NCBI GenBank assembly: GCA_945862025.1
Contig: CAMAWU010000005.1
Coordinates: 1 to 51,588, forward strand
DNA length: 51,588 nucleotides
Direction: 5' to 3'
DNA from: Ferrithrix thermotolerans DSM 19514
Lineage (GTDB): Bacteria; Actinomycetota; Acidimicrobiia; Acidimicrobiales; Ilumatobacteraceae
Part shown: one piece after another, positions 1 to 8,194 of the stretch
Numbering within the stretch: position 1 is the stretch's first letter
Layout: each line of letters begins with the position of its first letter
The notes under the pieces: model-generated
Told to the model about the DNA's origin: nothing
Seen by the model: the letters and a program-made list of their open reading frames with translations, nothing else
Databases searched by the model: none
Made by a program: the position numbers and the translations under genes

Positions 1-1257
1 TGTCTTGACAAGACGGTCGGCGTAAAAGCAGCGAACAAAATTGTTTCGGCGAAAAAACTGACTAAAGCGCAGACTGCCCAAGTTGCAAAGTGTAAGTCAT
101 CGGCAAGCAGTGGAGGAAGTACTTCGGGGACAACCGGCACTACTACTGGTTCATCGGCGGCTGGCATGGTCTCACTGAATTACGGGCTGCTCGCATATAT
201 TGGTTCGCAACAGGCAGGACTAGGCAACATCTCTGACCCGGCGCTGCTGCAAGTCGGGGGCACACTTCGGATGTTTTTCAAAAACGGCAACGAACCACAA
301 ATACCAATTGCGGGGTTTGACAACAAGATTCACTCCTATATATCAACTGACAACGGTAAAACGTGGACTCTTGAATCGGGAGTGCGAATTGATGTGACTT
401 CGCCGGTAACTGTTCGGGCTGCAGAATCAGGTGGCTACGAAGCATGGGGTTGGGTCTCAAGTGGAGGCGATGCAATGACTCGTTTCACATCTGCGACCGG
501 AAGTGATTTCATCAAAGGCGCGGGAAATGTCATTAATGCATCAGCGTGCAAGAGTGCTGATGGTGTCGCCGCAGGATTCTTGGGTGACCCACAAGTAGTG
601 AAAGTTGCGTCAGGATATTTGGCATACGCGCATGACTTGGCGGCAACAGGCAAGGCACCGTTCAAGCGGCACATGTGCGCGTTGACTTCGACCGACGGTT
701 CAACTTGGGTACTTGATACTTCGAAAACACTTGCACTGCAATCGGATATTCAAACGAACCCGGAGACTTATCGCAATAGTTCTGGAGTCATTGAGCAAAT
801 TTTGGCTATTGATCAAGTTGATCCAACCACAAAATTGCGTTCAGGAATGCAGCTTCGCACTTCAACTAATGACGGTGCATCTTGGACAGAGTTGAGCGAG
901 CTTAGTTTCTTTGCTGCCGACCCAGATCGCCTGGATCTTTCAAATGGTGATTCGCTGTTGGCGTTCGGCGGATTTGATCAGCAAAAAGGTGGATTACTTG
1001 GGGTGGCCAAAAAGATCTCAACTGCGTACAAAGCAAGTCGAACTGAGAGCGATATGCAGACAGTTGTATGGACTATTAGTGGCGCCAGTCAATCTGACAT
1101 AAAGATCAAGAATCTGTGCTTGAATTCAGACTTGACCGCATCGATAAAATTCGCAACAAGTGGATCAAATATCACTGCGACCTATACCGCTGCAGTCAGC
1201 GGCCACGGTAATAGTTGCGTTTACGCGCTGATCGGCTCTGAACAAGCCATCAAATAA
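1..1257 (+). CDS. Secreted BNR/Asp-box repeat protein (sialidase-like propeller), 5' end outside window
   Basis: The reading frame is open from base 1, so the gene starts upstream and the first ATG in the window (166) is internal. About 55 residues precede it, ending in a Ser/Gly/Thr-rich linker typical of exported proteins. The rest carries Asp-box repeats, S-x-D-x-G-x-T-W, seen as STDNGKTW, STDGSTW and STNDGASW, which mark beta-propeller proteins of the sialidase/BNR superfamily. No sialidase catalytic Arg triad or Tyr could be assigned, so activity is not claimed; it may only bind glycans or the cell surface. It ends 3 bp from the convergent FAH gene. Fold fairly sure, function unknown. 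Confidence 0.75.
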   Translation, partial: CLDKTVGVKAANKIVSAKKLTKAQTAQVAKCKSSASSGGSTSGTTGTTTGSSAAGMVSLNYGLLAYIGSQQAGLGNISDPALLQVGGTLRMFFKNGNEPQIPIAGFDNKIHSYISTDNGKTWTLESGVRIDVTSPVTVRAAESGGYEAWGWVSSGGDAMTRFTSATGSDFIKGAGNVINASACKSADGVAAGFLGDPQVVKVASGYLAYAHDLAATGKAPFKRHMCALTSTDGSTWVLDTSKTLALQSDIQTNPETYRNSSGVIEQILAIDQVDPTTKLRSGMQLRTSTNDGASWTELSELSFFAADPDRLDLSNGDSLLAFGGFDQQKGGLLGVAKKISTAYKASRTESDMQTVVWTISGASQSDIKIKNLCLNSDLTASIKFATSGSNITATYTAAVSGHGNSCVYALIGSEQAIK

Positions 1258-1259
1258 AA

Positions 1260-2117
1260 CTATTTACTGTTGGCTACAGAAAGTTTTTGTTCGCCAAGAC
1301 CAGAAATGCCAAGTTCGACAACGTCTCCAGCACTTAAATATCTAGGCGGTTTTTTGCCGTTGCCGACGCCTTGTGGTGTACCTGTATTGATCATGTCGCC
1401 CGGGTCCAAGACCATAAATTGACTTGTGTACCAAATTAGGTGGGCGACGTCAAAAATCATGTCAGAAGTATTGCTTGATTGTTCTTCAGCACCATTAATC
1501 TTCAACCAAAGTTTAAGATTTTGTGGATCGCTTACTTCGTCGGTAGTTGCTATCCACGGGCCAAGTGGGTTGAAAGTCTCGCATGACTTGCCCTTATCCC
1601 ATTGACTGCCACGCTCAAGTTGAAATTCTCGTTCAGAAACATCATTTGAAACGGCATAACCAGCGACGTATTCAAGTGCTTCTTGCGGGCTGTTCAGGTA
1701 TTTCGCTTGTTTACCGATTACGACACAAAGCTCAACCTCCCAGTCAGTTTTTGCAGAGAGTCGTGGAATAATAATTTCATCGTTTGGACCGATGATCGTA
1801 TTTGGCGCTTTCATGAAGATAATTGGCTCTTTTGGAATCTCCATATTTCCTTCGCGCGCATGCTCGCGATAGTTGAGTCCAATGCACACAATTTTTTGAG
1901 GGTCAGATAAAGGCGCGCCAATTCGCTTATTTGAGATATCAACTTTTGGCAATTCTCCATCGCTGACTGCGGCTCTTAATTTCTCAACACCGTTTGCTTC
2001 AAAAAAATCTCGATCAAAGTCGGCAAAGATGCTGGAGGCGTCGTAGCTTTCAGTTGAACCTGTTGGAATCACGACAGGCTTTTCATTCCCACTCGGTCCG
2101 ACTCTTAAGAGCTTCAT
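1260..2117 (-). CDS. Fumarylacetoacetate hydrolase (FAH) family protein
   Basis: A 285-residue protein with the FAH core: the GLNYREHA segment, a metal-binding stretch near DWEVELCVVIG, and NTGTPQGVG near the C-terminus. FAH-fold enzymes are metal-dependent hydrolases or decarboxylases of 2,4-diketo acids. In the non-phosphorylated L-fucose and L-rhamnose routes an FAH protein cleaves the 2,4-diketo-3-deoxy acid made by an SDR dehydrogenase, and an SDR lies in this same gene set, so that role is the best inference. GGGTGAAG precedes the ATG. Last gene of a three-gene minus-strand run, 21 bp after the epimerase-type gene. Family sure, substrate inferred. Confidence 0.88.
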   Translation of the reverse strand: MKLLRVGPSGNEKPVVIPTGSTESYDASSIFADFDRDFFEANGVEKLRAAVSDGELPKVDISNKRIGAPLSDPQKIVCIGLNYREHAREGNMEIPKEPIIFMKAPNTIIGPNDEIIIPRLSAKTDWEVELCVVIGKQAKYLNSPQEALEYVAGYAVSNDVSEREFQLERGSQWDKGKSCETFNPLGPWIATTDEVSDPQNLKLWLKINGAEEQSSNTSDMIFDVAHLIWYTSQFMVLDPGDMINTGTPQGVGNGKKPPRYLSAGDVVELGISGLGEQKLSVANSK

Positions 2118-2138
2118 GGCTTCACCCTGCTTCTGTTT

Positions 2139-3068
2139 TTATACGGCTGACTTGGAAAACACTTTTAGAGATTCAGCAATTGCAATTTCGAGGTCAGTTG
2201 CTGGTGGGGGAGATGCGATATCGATCCAATCCTGCGCGTCCGCAGAGTAGACGACCGGTAGTTGATTTGTTCCGTATGTCAAATCGCTAAAACCGCTAAC
2301 GGCTTTAACGATTTCAACAAAATCTGATACTCCGACAACGTGACCGTTTATATTTACGACCGGTGCACCATCTATATTTGTTCGCGCCGCAAGAATGAAA
2401 GCAGCTGCAACATCGGGTGCATATTGAAAATCGAGCACACCGCCGTACTCGACATGAAATTTTTCTTTCTTGTTTGCCTTTTCAATTGCAACGCTTGGTT
2501 GCGATGTCATGCCTTGGTCACGACCTGGCCCAAATACGGTGTGCGGTCTAAGCCCGACACTTCGGATGCCATACTCATTCCAATAAACTTTCGCGACGTC
2601 TTCTGCCGCAGTCTTGTAGACACCGTAAAGTGTTGTTGGTAGTCGTTGCGCGTCTAGAGAGAGTTTTTCGTCTGGATAATCTGCGGCTAAACCGAATACC
2701 GCGATGCTGCTCGCATGACTTATATTTTTTACTCCAAGTTTTTTCGCTGCTTCAAAAATGTTTACAGTGCCAACTACGTTTACGCTCGCACCGAGCGCAG
2801 GGTTCGCTCGACAAAAAGGAACTTGAAGTGCTGCAAGATGAACCACGTGCGTCACTCCTGCCATCGCATCTTCTACATCTTGAGCAACGGTTAAGTCACC
2901 GAATGCCCACTTAGCTTTCGGCATTGACCCATGATTTATCAAAAGGTGGCGATGCTCATCTGCCTTTAGATCAAATGCAGTTACTTCGATGTCCTGCTCA
3001 AGCAGTTGTTTAACAACCCATGCTCCGATGCATCCATTCGCACCAGTTACCAAAAATCTTTCACTCAT
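2139..3068 (-). CDS. NAD-dependent epimerase/dehydratase family protein
   Basis: An extended-SDR protein of 309 residues. The N-terminus has the nucleotide-binding TGANGCIG; the catalytic YxxxK is YGVYK, with Ser in the HASSIAVFG stretch. Family members are sugar-nucleotide epimerases, uronate dehydrogenases or erythronate-type dehydrogenases; beside an SDR, FAH and KDG genes an oxidoreductase of a sugar or sugar acid is more likely than a cell-wall epimerase, but this is inference. The open frame extends 25 codons upstream inside the neighbouring SDR gene; I chose the ATG at 3068 because it follows an AGGG ribosome site and its A overlaps the SDR stop (TAATG), indicating translational coupling. 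Confidence 0.85.
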   Translation of the reverse strand: MSERFLVTGANGCIGAWVVKQLLEQDIEVTAFDLKADEHRHLLINHGSMPKAKWAFGDLTVAQDVEDAMAGVTHVVHLAALQVPFCRANPALGASVNVVGTVNIFEAAKKLGVKNISHASSIAVFGLAADYPDEKLSLDAQRLPTTLYGVYKTAAEDVAKVYWNEYGIRSVGLRPHTVFGPGRDQGMTSQPSVAIEKANKKEKFHVEYGGVLDFQYAPDVAAAFILAARTNIDGAPVVNINGHVVGVSDFVEIVKAVSGFSDLTYGTNQLPVVYSADAQDWIDIASPPPATDLEIAIAESLKVFSKSAV

Positions 3069-3775
3069 TAGTAAGTTGCCCTTCCGCCTGAAATGTCGTA
3101 ACACGCACCTGTTGAAAAACTGCATTCTTCTGAAGCGAGCCAAGATACAAGGGCTGCAACTTCTTCAGGTTGTCCTACTCGTGACATAGGAATTTTTGCG
3201 ATCATATATTCAAGAACTTTTGGATCAGTCTTCTGATTTATTGGAGTGCTGATTACCGCAGGTGCAATTGAATTAACCAAGATGCCGTCTGTTGCAAGTT
3301 CTTTACCAACTGACTTAGTAAGTCCGATCACTGCGGCTTTCGAAGCAGAGTATGCGGCAAGGTTTGGGTTGCCTTCTTTGCCGGCGATGCTTGCTATATT
3401 GATTATGCGACCCCATTTTCGAATTCGCATTTGACCGACAACTGCTCGCATCATGTTAAATGTGCCAGTCAAGTTAATGTTCATTGTCTGAAGCCAAGCA
3501 TCATCGGTTACATCCCAAAACGGCATGTTGGGCCCGACGATGCCAGCGCTGTTTACAAGAATGTCGATCTGGCCTGCATCTTGTACTGCTTTATTACAAT
3601 CAGACGAGTTACTGACATCTGCAGTTAAGAAGTTTGCAAACTCTGAACCCACAGTCGTTGGCTTATAAATATCGACACCGATGACTCTGCATCCGTCTTG
3701 GCTTAGGCGTTTTGCGCATGCCAGGCCGATTCCTTGCGATGCGCCGGTTACCAAAGCAAATTTGTAGTTTTTCAT
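3068..3775 (-). CDS. SDR family NAD(P)-dependent oxidoreductase, probable 2-keto-3-deoxy sugar acid dehydrogenase
   Basis: A classical short-chain dehydrogenase of 235 residues: cofactor motif TGASQGIG at residues 10-17, NSAG in place of NNAG, catalytic Ser in NIASIAG and YSASK. The first acidic residue after beta-2 (GVDIY) suggests NAD preference. It resembles FabG-like sugar dehydrogenases including the 2-keto-3-deoxy-L-fuconate/rhamnonate dehydrogenases; pairing with an FAH hydrolase supports that pathway but does not prove it. First gene of the minus-strand trio, divergent from the aldolase gene with about 60 bp between. Overlaps the next start by one base. Confidence 0.87.
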   Translation of the reverse strand: MKNYKFALVTGASQGIGLACAKRLSQDGCRVIGVDIYKPTTVGSEFANFLTADVSNSSDCNKAVQDAGQIDILVNSAGIVGPNMPFWDVTDDAWLQTMNINLTGTFNMMRAVVGQMRIRKWGRIINIASIAGKEGNPNLAAYSASKAAVIGLTKSVGKELATDGILVNSIAPAVISTPINQKTDPKVLEYMIAKIPMSRVGQPEEVAALVSWLASEECSFSTGACYDISGGRATY

Positions 3776-3777
3776 AG

Positions 3778-3805
3778 TGAACTAGGACAGTAACAAAATT
3801 ATAAT
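3778..3805 (+). promoter_or_regulatory. Putative promoter of the aldolase-kinase unit
   Basis: A perfect -10 hexamer TATAAT lies at 3800-3805, with a weak -35 candidate TGAACT at 3778-3783 (spacing 16). It faces the aldolase gene in the short gap between divergent units. A minus-strand promoter for the SDR must overlap the same gap but none stands out. Confidence 0.5.
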
Positions 3806-3839
3806 ATACAGACAAGTTCTGCCTAATATGGGGGCAGTT

Positions 3840-4511
3840 ATGAGCCAGAAACCTTGGGTTAATGTCGATTCTGTGAACAGAGGAATTGATGAAATTGTCA
3901 AGGTCGGGGCTGAGACACGCGCAATTGCGATTCTCAGAAAATGTCCAGAGTTCGCGTTATTGAACGTCGTCGCAGCCTTGGAACAGTCTGGGATTCGCTT
4001 GGTTGAAATTACTTTAGACTCGTTAAGGCCATTTGATTCAATTCAAAAAGTTATTGCTGAGCATCCTGGTCTTATAGTCGGCGCGGGAACAGTTCATTCT
4101 GCCGGTGATGTCAAAACGGTTGCAGAAATAGGTGGGAGATTCATAGTTTCACCGATTATCTCTGAAGAAGTGATGTTGGCAAGTTCACAAAGAGGACTAG
4201 CCGTGTTTCCGGGTGCGGCAACTCCGAGTGAGATTATCCAAGCATCTGCACTTGGGGCCACTGCCGTTAAAATTTTTCCGGCACAACAGCTTGGCGGTCC
4301 AAGTTTTTTGAAAGCAGTAATGTCCCCGTTACTCAATCCGAGGCTAATCCCAACTGGAGGTGTGGACATTCATAATGCACCGCGTTACATCGAGGCTGGA
4401 GCATTTGCGGTGGGAATTGGAAGTGCTTTGATCAAATCAGAGTTGATTGAGTCCGCAGATTTTTTAAAACTTGAAAAGCTGTTAAAAAAGTTTATGAAAG
4501 TAATTTTATGA
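3840..4511 (+). CDS. eda: 2-dehydro-3-deoxy-phosphogluconate (KDPG/KHG-type) aldolase
   Basis: A class I aldolase of the KDPG/KHG family cleaving 2-keto-3-deoxy-6-phospho sugar acids to pyruvate and a triose phosphate, the final Entner-Doudoroff step. Visible signatures: VEITLDS with the catalytic Glu, VGAGTV, and the Schiff-base Lys in AVKIFPA. GGVD and GIGSALI form the phosphate site. Two in-frame ATGs exist, at 3828 and 3840; I chose 3840 because GGGGG at 3830-3834 sits 5 nt upstream, the same spacing as for 5510. The stop overlaps the kinase start (ATGA). The pair forms a KDG to KDPG to pyruvate module. The exact sugar stereochemistry (gluco or galacto) is not determined. Confidence 0.92.
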   Translation: MSQKPWVNVDSVNRGIDEIVKVGAETRAIAILRKCPEFALLNVVAALEQSGIRLVEITLDSLRPFDSIQKVIAEHPGLIVGAGTVHSAGDVKTVAEIGGRFIVSPIISEEVMLASSQRGLAVFPGAATPSEIIQASALGATAVKIFPAQQLGGPSFLKAVMSPLLNPRLIPTGGVDIHNAPRYIEAGAFAVGIGSALIKSELIESADFLKLEKLLKKFMKVIL

Positions 4512-5464
4512 CTTATGAGGTAGTGACACTCGGAGAAGCCATGCTTCGGCTTTGGACGAATAATGGGATGCGCCTTGAAACAGTAGAGGCGATGAAAGTT
4601 TCTGTTGGAGGTTCAGAGGCAAATGTCGCCGTTGCGCTCGCCCGCGCTGGTCATAAAGTTGCTTGGCTTTCTCGGTTGCCAAATTCTTTTCTCGGCAAGA
4701 GAATTGCCAATGAGATCAGGATGCATGGAGTTGATACTTCAGCTTTATCTTGGAGTGATGATGGACGCGCCGGGCTCTATTTTGTTGAATTGAGCGGGTC
4801 TCCAAGAGGCGTATCTGTTTTATATGACAGGCAAGGGTCAGCTGCTTCTCAAATGTCTACTTTAAATACTGATCTTGCTGTGATTAAGGATTGTAAACTA
4901 TTTCACTTGTCAGGGATCACCCCAGCACTGAGTTCAACCTGTCAGCAGTTGTGTCGAGAATCTTTAAAGGTAGCGAAGTCAGAGGGAGTTCCGATCACCT
5001 TTGATATCAATTATCGATCTGCACTTTGGAGTACAGAGGACGCAAAGAAAGAGGTCTCGCATTTGGCTTCTCTTTCATCATTGGTGGTTTGTACTTCCAG
5101 AGATGCCGAAGATTTGTATGGTTTGAGTCAGGATGATGAAAACCTTGCACAAAAATTATCAAATCGACTATCTGTTTCTAACGTCATTGTTACTCAAGGG
5201 TTGAGCGGCGTAACTTGGGTTTTGGATGGGCGAAATGGATCTACAGATGCGCAAATTGTGGAGACTATTGACAGAGTTGGTGCTGGAGATAGTTTCATGG
5301 CTGGAGTTATTTCGGGCTTTCTAAAAGGAAATATTGTTGAAGGGATTCGCAGGGGGCAGGCGATGGCCAGCTTGAAACGAGGAATTTACGGCGATCACCT
5401 AGTGGTTGCAGAATCAGAGATCCTAGATGCCATGAATGGCAACAATTTGGAAATTCGTCGATAG
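4508..5464 (+). CDS. kdgK: 2-dehydro-3-deoxygluconokinase (PfkB/ribokinase family)
   Basis: A PfkB-family sugar kinase of 318 residues. The N-terminus has GEAMLRL and the glycine-rich GGSEANVAVALAR; the C-terminal signature DRVGAGDSFMAG contains the catalytic Asp and anion hole. Within PfkB, the N-terminal pattern and length agree with KDG kinases, and the 4-bp overlap with the KDPG-type aldolase makes 2-keto-3-deoxygluconate (or galactonate) the likely substrate. Together they feed 2-keto-3-deoxy acids into pyruvate and glyceraldehyde 3-phosphate. A promoter-like TATAAT follows directly downstream. Confidence 0.9.
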   Translation: MTYEVVTLGEAMLRLWTNNGMRLETVEAMKVSVGGSEANVAVALARAGHKVAWLSRLPNSFLGKRIANEIRMHGVDTSALSWSDDGRAGLYFVELSGSPRGVSVLYDRQGSAASQMSTLNTDLAVIKDCKLFHLSGITPALSSTCQQLCRESLKVAKSEGVPITFDINYRSALWSTEDAKKEVSHLASLSSLVVCTSRDAEDLYGLSQDDENLAQKLSNRLSVSNVIVTQGLSGVTWVLDGRNGSTDAQIVETIDRVGAGDSFMAGVISGFLKGNIVEGIRRGQAMASLKRGIYGDHLVVAESEILDAMNGNNLEIRR

Positions 5465-5482
5465 ATGAACTATATCTATAAT
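5454..5482 (+). promoter_or_regulatory. Putative internal promoter before the FMN-binding protein and importer genes
   Basis: TATAAT at 5477-5482 is a perfect -10 element, preceded at 17 bp by a weak TTCGTC -35 that overlaps the end of the kinase gene. The 45-bp gap is almost pure A/T, then GGGGG at 5500-5504 forms the ribosome site for the ATG at 5510. Confidence 0.5.
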
Positions 5483-5509
5483 ATATTATTAATACGAATG
5501 GGGGACTAA

Positions 5510-5989
5510 ATGGCTGATGAAAATTGGCGAGGTAAGGTCGGTGGTCTTAGCCAATCCGAAATAACTGAATTTCTTTCGGAAGGTAAAACTGCTCGACTTG
5601 CGTGTTTAGATCAAGATGGTTGGCCATACATAGTTCCAACTTGGCACGAGTGGGATGGTAAATCATTTTGGGTTGTTCCCCGGCTTAAGTCCAAGTGGGC
5701 TCAATTCTTAAAGGATGAGTCCCGATGTTCAATAGTTGTAGATCAAATGGATCCACTGATAAAAGTTGTAGCAAAGTGTCGAGCGACTTGCGTTGAAGAG
5801 CCAAACATCGGGGGCGCTTGGGTTGAATTCGGAAATCGGATGTCAGTTCGATATTTAGGTCCTAACGGTCCGAGCTACTTAGTGCCAACTTTGAACGAGC
5901 CACGTTGGTTGTTCAGGCTAGATGTCGAGACTATGAACACATGGCAAGGTGTTGATTGGGCATCTAGGTACAAGACGACTAAATGGTAA
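5510..5989 (+). CDS. Pyridoxamine 5'-phosphate oxidase-like FMN/F420-binding split-barrel protein
   Basis: A 159-residue protein with the flavin-binding split barrel of the PNPOx-like family: TARLACLDQDGWPYIVPTW is the typical first hairpin, followed by a phosphate-binding KSKWAQFLK stretch. Actinobacterial relatives use FMN, F420 or haem, so cofactor and reaction are not assigned. It sits inside the sugar-import series, after the kinase and before the first permease, so it may reduce or oxidise an intermediate of the imported compound (inference). ATG chosen for the GGGGG site 5 nt upstream. No membrane segment. Confidence 0.8.
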   Translation: MADENWRGKVGGLSQSEITEFLSEGKTARLACLDQDGWPYIVPTWHEWDGKSFWVVPRLKSKWAQFLKDESRCSIVVDQMDPLIKVVAKCRATCVEEPNIGGAWVEFGNRMSVRYLGPNGPSYLVPTLNEPRWLFRLDVETMNTWQGVDWASRYKTTKW

Positions 5990-6005
5990 AAATTTAGGCA
6001 CAGCT

Positions 6006-6965
6006 TTGAAAATAAATTCGTTAGTTAAATCATCGCCATTACTAGTAGCCCCGCTATTAGGGCCGTTTGCAGTAATTGTCGTTGGTTTTTTATTTGCTTC
6101 GAATTTTTTTTCTGTGGGTAACTTCGCGAATTTGTCACGGCAGATTGGTTTTCTTTCGGTAGTTGCTCTTGGCCAGATGGTTGTCCTACTGATTAAGGGA
6201 ATTGATTTATCGGTTGGAGCATTAATGACTCTCGCCATGGTTTTCGTCGCGCGGAATGCCCGCGAGACAGAGGTTGATCCAAGATTATTGATAACTGGAG
6301 CACTTTTTGTTGGAGTTGTCGTCGGCCTCGTCAATGCCTACCTAGTTCTTGGAAGAAATATCCCGCCCTTTGTGGCAACTCTTTCAATGTATTTATTATT
6401 GAATGGGATAATTTCAATTTGGACAAAGGGAGTTCCAAGTGGCGAAGTTCCCCAGATTTTGAAACAACTTGGAGCCACAAAAGTCGGTATTTTGCCGATT
6501 CCAACTGCGATTGGTTTAGGTTTAACAATATGTTTGGCAGTTTTGCTCTCGCGAACAATATTTGGAAGTTGGATTTATGCAACTGGCCAAAATTCTGAAG
6601 CAGCAAAAATTGCCGGGATCCCGACTGGACTCGTAACAATTCTCGCTTACGTGATTTGTTCCGTATGTGCGGTAATCGGCGGTCTGCTTCTAAGTGGCTA
6701 CATTGGCTATGTAGATCGATATTTGGGTCAGGGATGGGAACTTGACTCAATTGCGGCGGCAATTGTTGGAGGAACGGCCTTTGCGGGTGGGCGTGGCGGC
6801 GCATTTCGAACTCTTGCCGGGGTGTTTACGATTGCTGGAATCTCAAATGTGATACTGCTAACGGGCGCAGATCGTTGGCTTAGATTCGTGTCAACTGGTT
6901 TCGTGATCATTCTGTCCATGGTGTTGCAGTCTGATCGAATTAAATTTGCAAAAAATATAATATAA
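6006..6965 (+). CDS. Ribose-type ABC transporter permease (RbsC/XylH family), first of two
   Basis: A very hydrophobic protein with about eight or more membrane segments and the family signatures GIDLSVGALM, NIPPFVATLS and GTAFAGGRGG. BPD_transp_2 permeases form the channel of carbohydrate importers (CUT2 class). The start is uncertain: a GTG at 5949 is in frame but would overlap the previous gene by 41 bp and has no clear ribosome site, while the TTG at 6006 has AGG 7 nt upstream and begins just before the first membrane segment. A second, clearly different permease lies at 9706, so the channel may be a heterodimer. Confidence 0.85.
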   Translation: MKINSLVKSSPLLVAPLLGPFAVIVVGFLFASNFFSVGNFANLSRQIGFLSVVALGQMVVLLIKGIDLSVGALMTLAMVFVARNARETEVDPRLLITGALFVGVVVGLVNAYLVLGRNIPPFVATLSMYLLLNGIISIWTKGVPSGEVPQILKQLGATKVGILPIPTAIGLGLTICLAVLLSRTIFGSWIYATGQNSEAAKIAGIPTGLVTILAYVICSVCAVIGGLLLSGYIGYVDRYLGQGWELDSIAAAIVGGTAFAGGRGGAFRTLAGVFTIAGISNVILLTGADRWLRFVSTGFVIILSMVLQSDRIKFAKNII

Positions 6966-6981
6966 GACTACGCTCAACTCA

Positions 6982-6996
6982 GTTGCACGGTGCAAC
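6982..6996. promoter_or_regulatory. 15-bp palindromic operator candidate upstream of the receptor gene
   Basis: Two perfect 7-bp arms, GTTGCAC and GTGCAAC, flank one central base. The site is 28 bp before the receptor ATG and directly upstream of a -10-like TATACA at 7002-7007, where a repressor would block RNA polymerase. The odd centre fits GntR- or LacI-like dimeric regulators, but no such regulator is encoded in the window. Confidence 0.6.
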
Positions 6997-7024
6997 TTAA
7001 ATATACAAAATTGGGGGTAATGGG

Positions 7025-8173
7025 ATGAATAAAACTAAAACGAAGTTGCTAGCAATGGGATTGGTCGCTGCTTTCATCGTCGCCTCGTGTGGCGGTTCAA
7101 GTAGTTCAACAGATTCTGGAGCAACAGAGAGTGGATCATCTGAAAGCAATAGTCTTACTGACGCCTGGGCCAACGACTGGGAGATTGCAGGTTTAGAAAA
7201 TCCTGGAATTGCGGTTTCCGACTGGGCAATATCAGCAGTAGATACTAGCGGTTTCAAAAAAGATGGTCCGTACAAAATTGGGTTTGCATCACAAGGACCG
7301 ACCAACTCTTGGGCAACTGTTTATGACGAGGCTTTAAAAGCTCGGGCGGCCGAGTTAGGTGTGGAACTTGTTTATGTGAGTGCGGACGGTAAAGAAGATA
7401 AGCAAGTCAATGACCTAAATGACCTGCTTGCTCAAAACGTGGACGCCGTAGTTGTCGCTCCGATGGGACCTGCGATTGCTGCGCCAGTCAAGCGACTTAT
7501 AGACGCAAAAATACCGGTTATAGCTTGCGCAGGAGAGTTGCCAGAAGCAACTGCCACTGTGGTGAGAGACAACCGACTAAATGGAGCTATGTACGCGGAA
7601 TGGATCGCAAAGAAGATTAATGGCAAGGGCAACATCATTATGTTGTCTGGCATACTTGCAACACAGACCGCGCTTAATCGAAAAGATGCTGCGTTGGAAG
7701 TCTTTGCTAAATATCCGGACATTAAAATTCTCGATTCTGGTGAAACCAATTGGTCGCCAACCGAGGCAAAGACGTTGATGGAGCAATTATTGACGAAGCA
7801 TGGCGACAAAATTGATGCAATTTGGTCGGACAGTGGAATCAACGATGTGGGTGTAATTCCGGTTTATGTTGAAGCAGGAAAGAAGATTCCGCCAATGACC
7901 GGAGAGCCATTGAATGGATTCCTCAAACTTGCCAAACAGCACAATGTTGATTTCTTGGCCGTGGGATATCCACCGACAATGTCGGTTGATTGCTTAAATG
8001 CGGCAGTTGATGCTCTGCAAGGTAAGCCACTAACAAGTTGGGTAAATGCACCGGTTCCAATTTTTGAACTCTCCGGTGTAGACAAATATGTTAAGACAGC
8101 TTGCAGCGATGACCTTTGGGTTCCTGCTGTTGGTTTGAGCGATGAGTTATTGAAAAAACTCAAACTCTGCTAG
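7025..8173 (+). CDS. Sugar ABC transporter substrate-binding lipoprotein (RbsB-like, type 1 periplasmic binding fold)
   Basis: The high-affinity receptor of the importer. Residues 1-22 form a lipoprotein signal peptide (Lys-rich N-region, hydrophobic core, lipobox VASC with Cys22), followed by a Ser/Gly/Thr-rich linker. The mature part is a pfam13407-type binding protein: YKIGFASQGPTNSWA, DGKEDKQVNDLNDLLAQNVD, AVVVAPMGPAIAAPVKRLID. Aromatic residues after GPTNSW are candidate ligand contacts. ATG chosen for GGGGG 7 nt upstream. The palindrome at 6982 suggests substrate-controlled expression. It is followed by a hairpin likely to favour receptor over ATPase expression. Ligand unknown. Confidence 0.92.
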   Translation: MNKTKTKLLAMGLVAAFIVASCGGSSSSTDSGATESGSSESNSLTDAWANDWEIAGLENPGIAVSDWAISAVDTSGFKKDGPYKIGFASQGPTNSWATVYDEALKARAAELGVELVYVSADGKEDKQVNDLNDLLAQNVDAVVVAPMGPAIAAPVKRLIDAKIPVIACAGELPEATATVVRDNRLNGAMYAEWIAKKINGKGNIIMLSGILATQTALNRKDAALEVFAKYPDIKILDSGETNWSPTEAKTLMEQLLTKHGDKIDAIWSDSGINDVGVIPVYVEAGKKIPPMTGEPLNGFLKLAKQHNVDFLAVGYPPTMSVDCLNAAVDALQGKPLTSWVNAPVPIFELSGVDKYVKTACSDDLWVPAVGLSDELLKKLKLC

Positions 8174-8194
8174 AAAAAATTGTTAGCGGTTTTT

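Noticed and set aside
3069-3143. Extension of the epimerase-type gene into the SDR gene
   Set aside because: The ATG at 3068 has a clear ribosome site and TAATG coupling; the extension is the SDR sequence in another frame.
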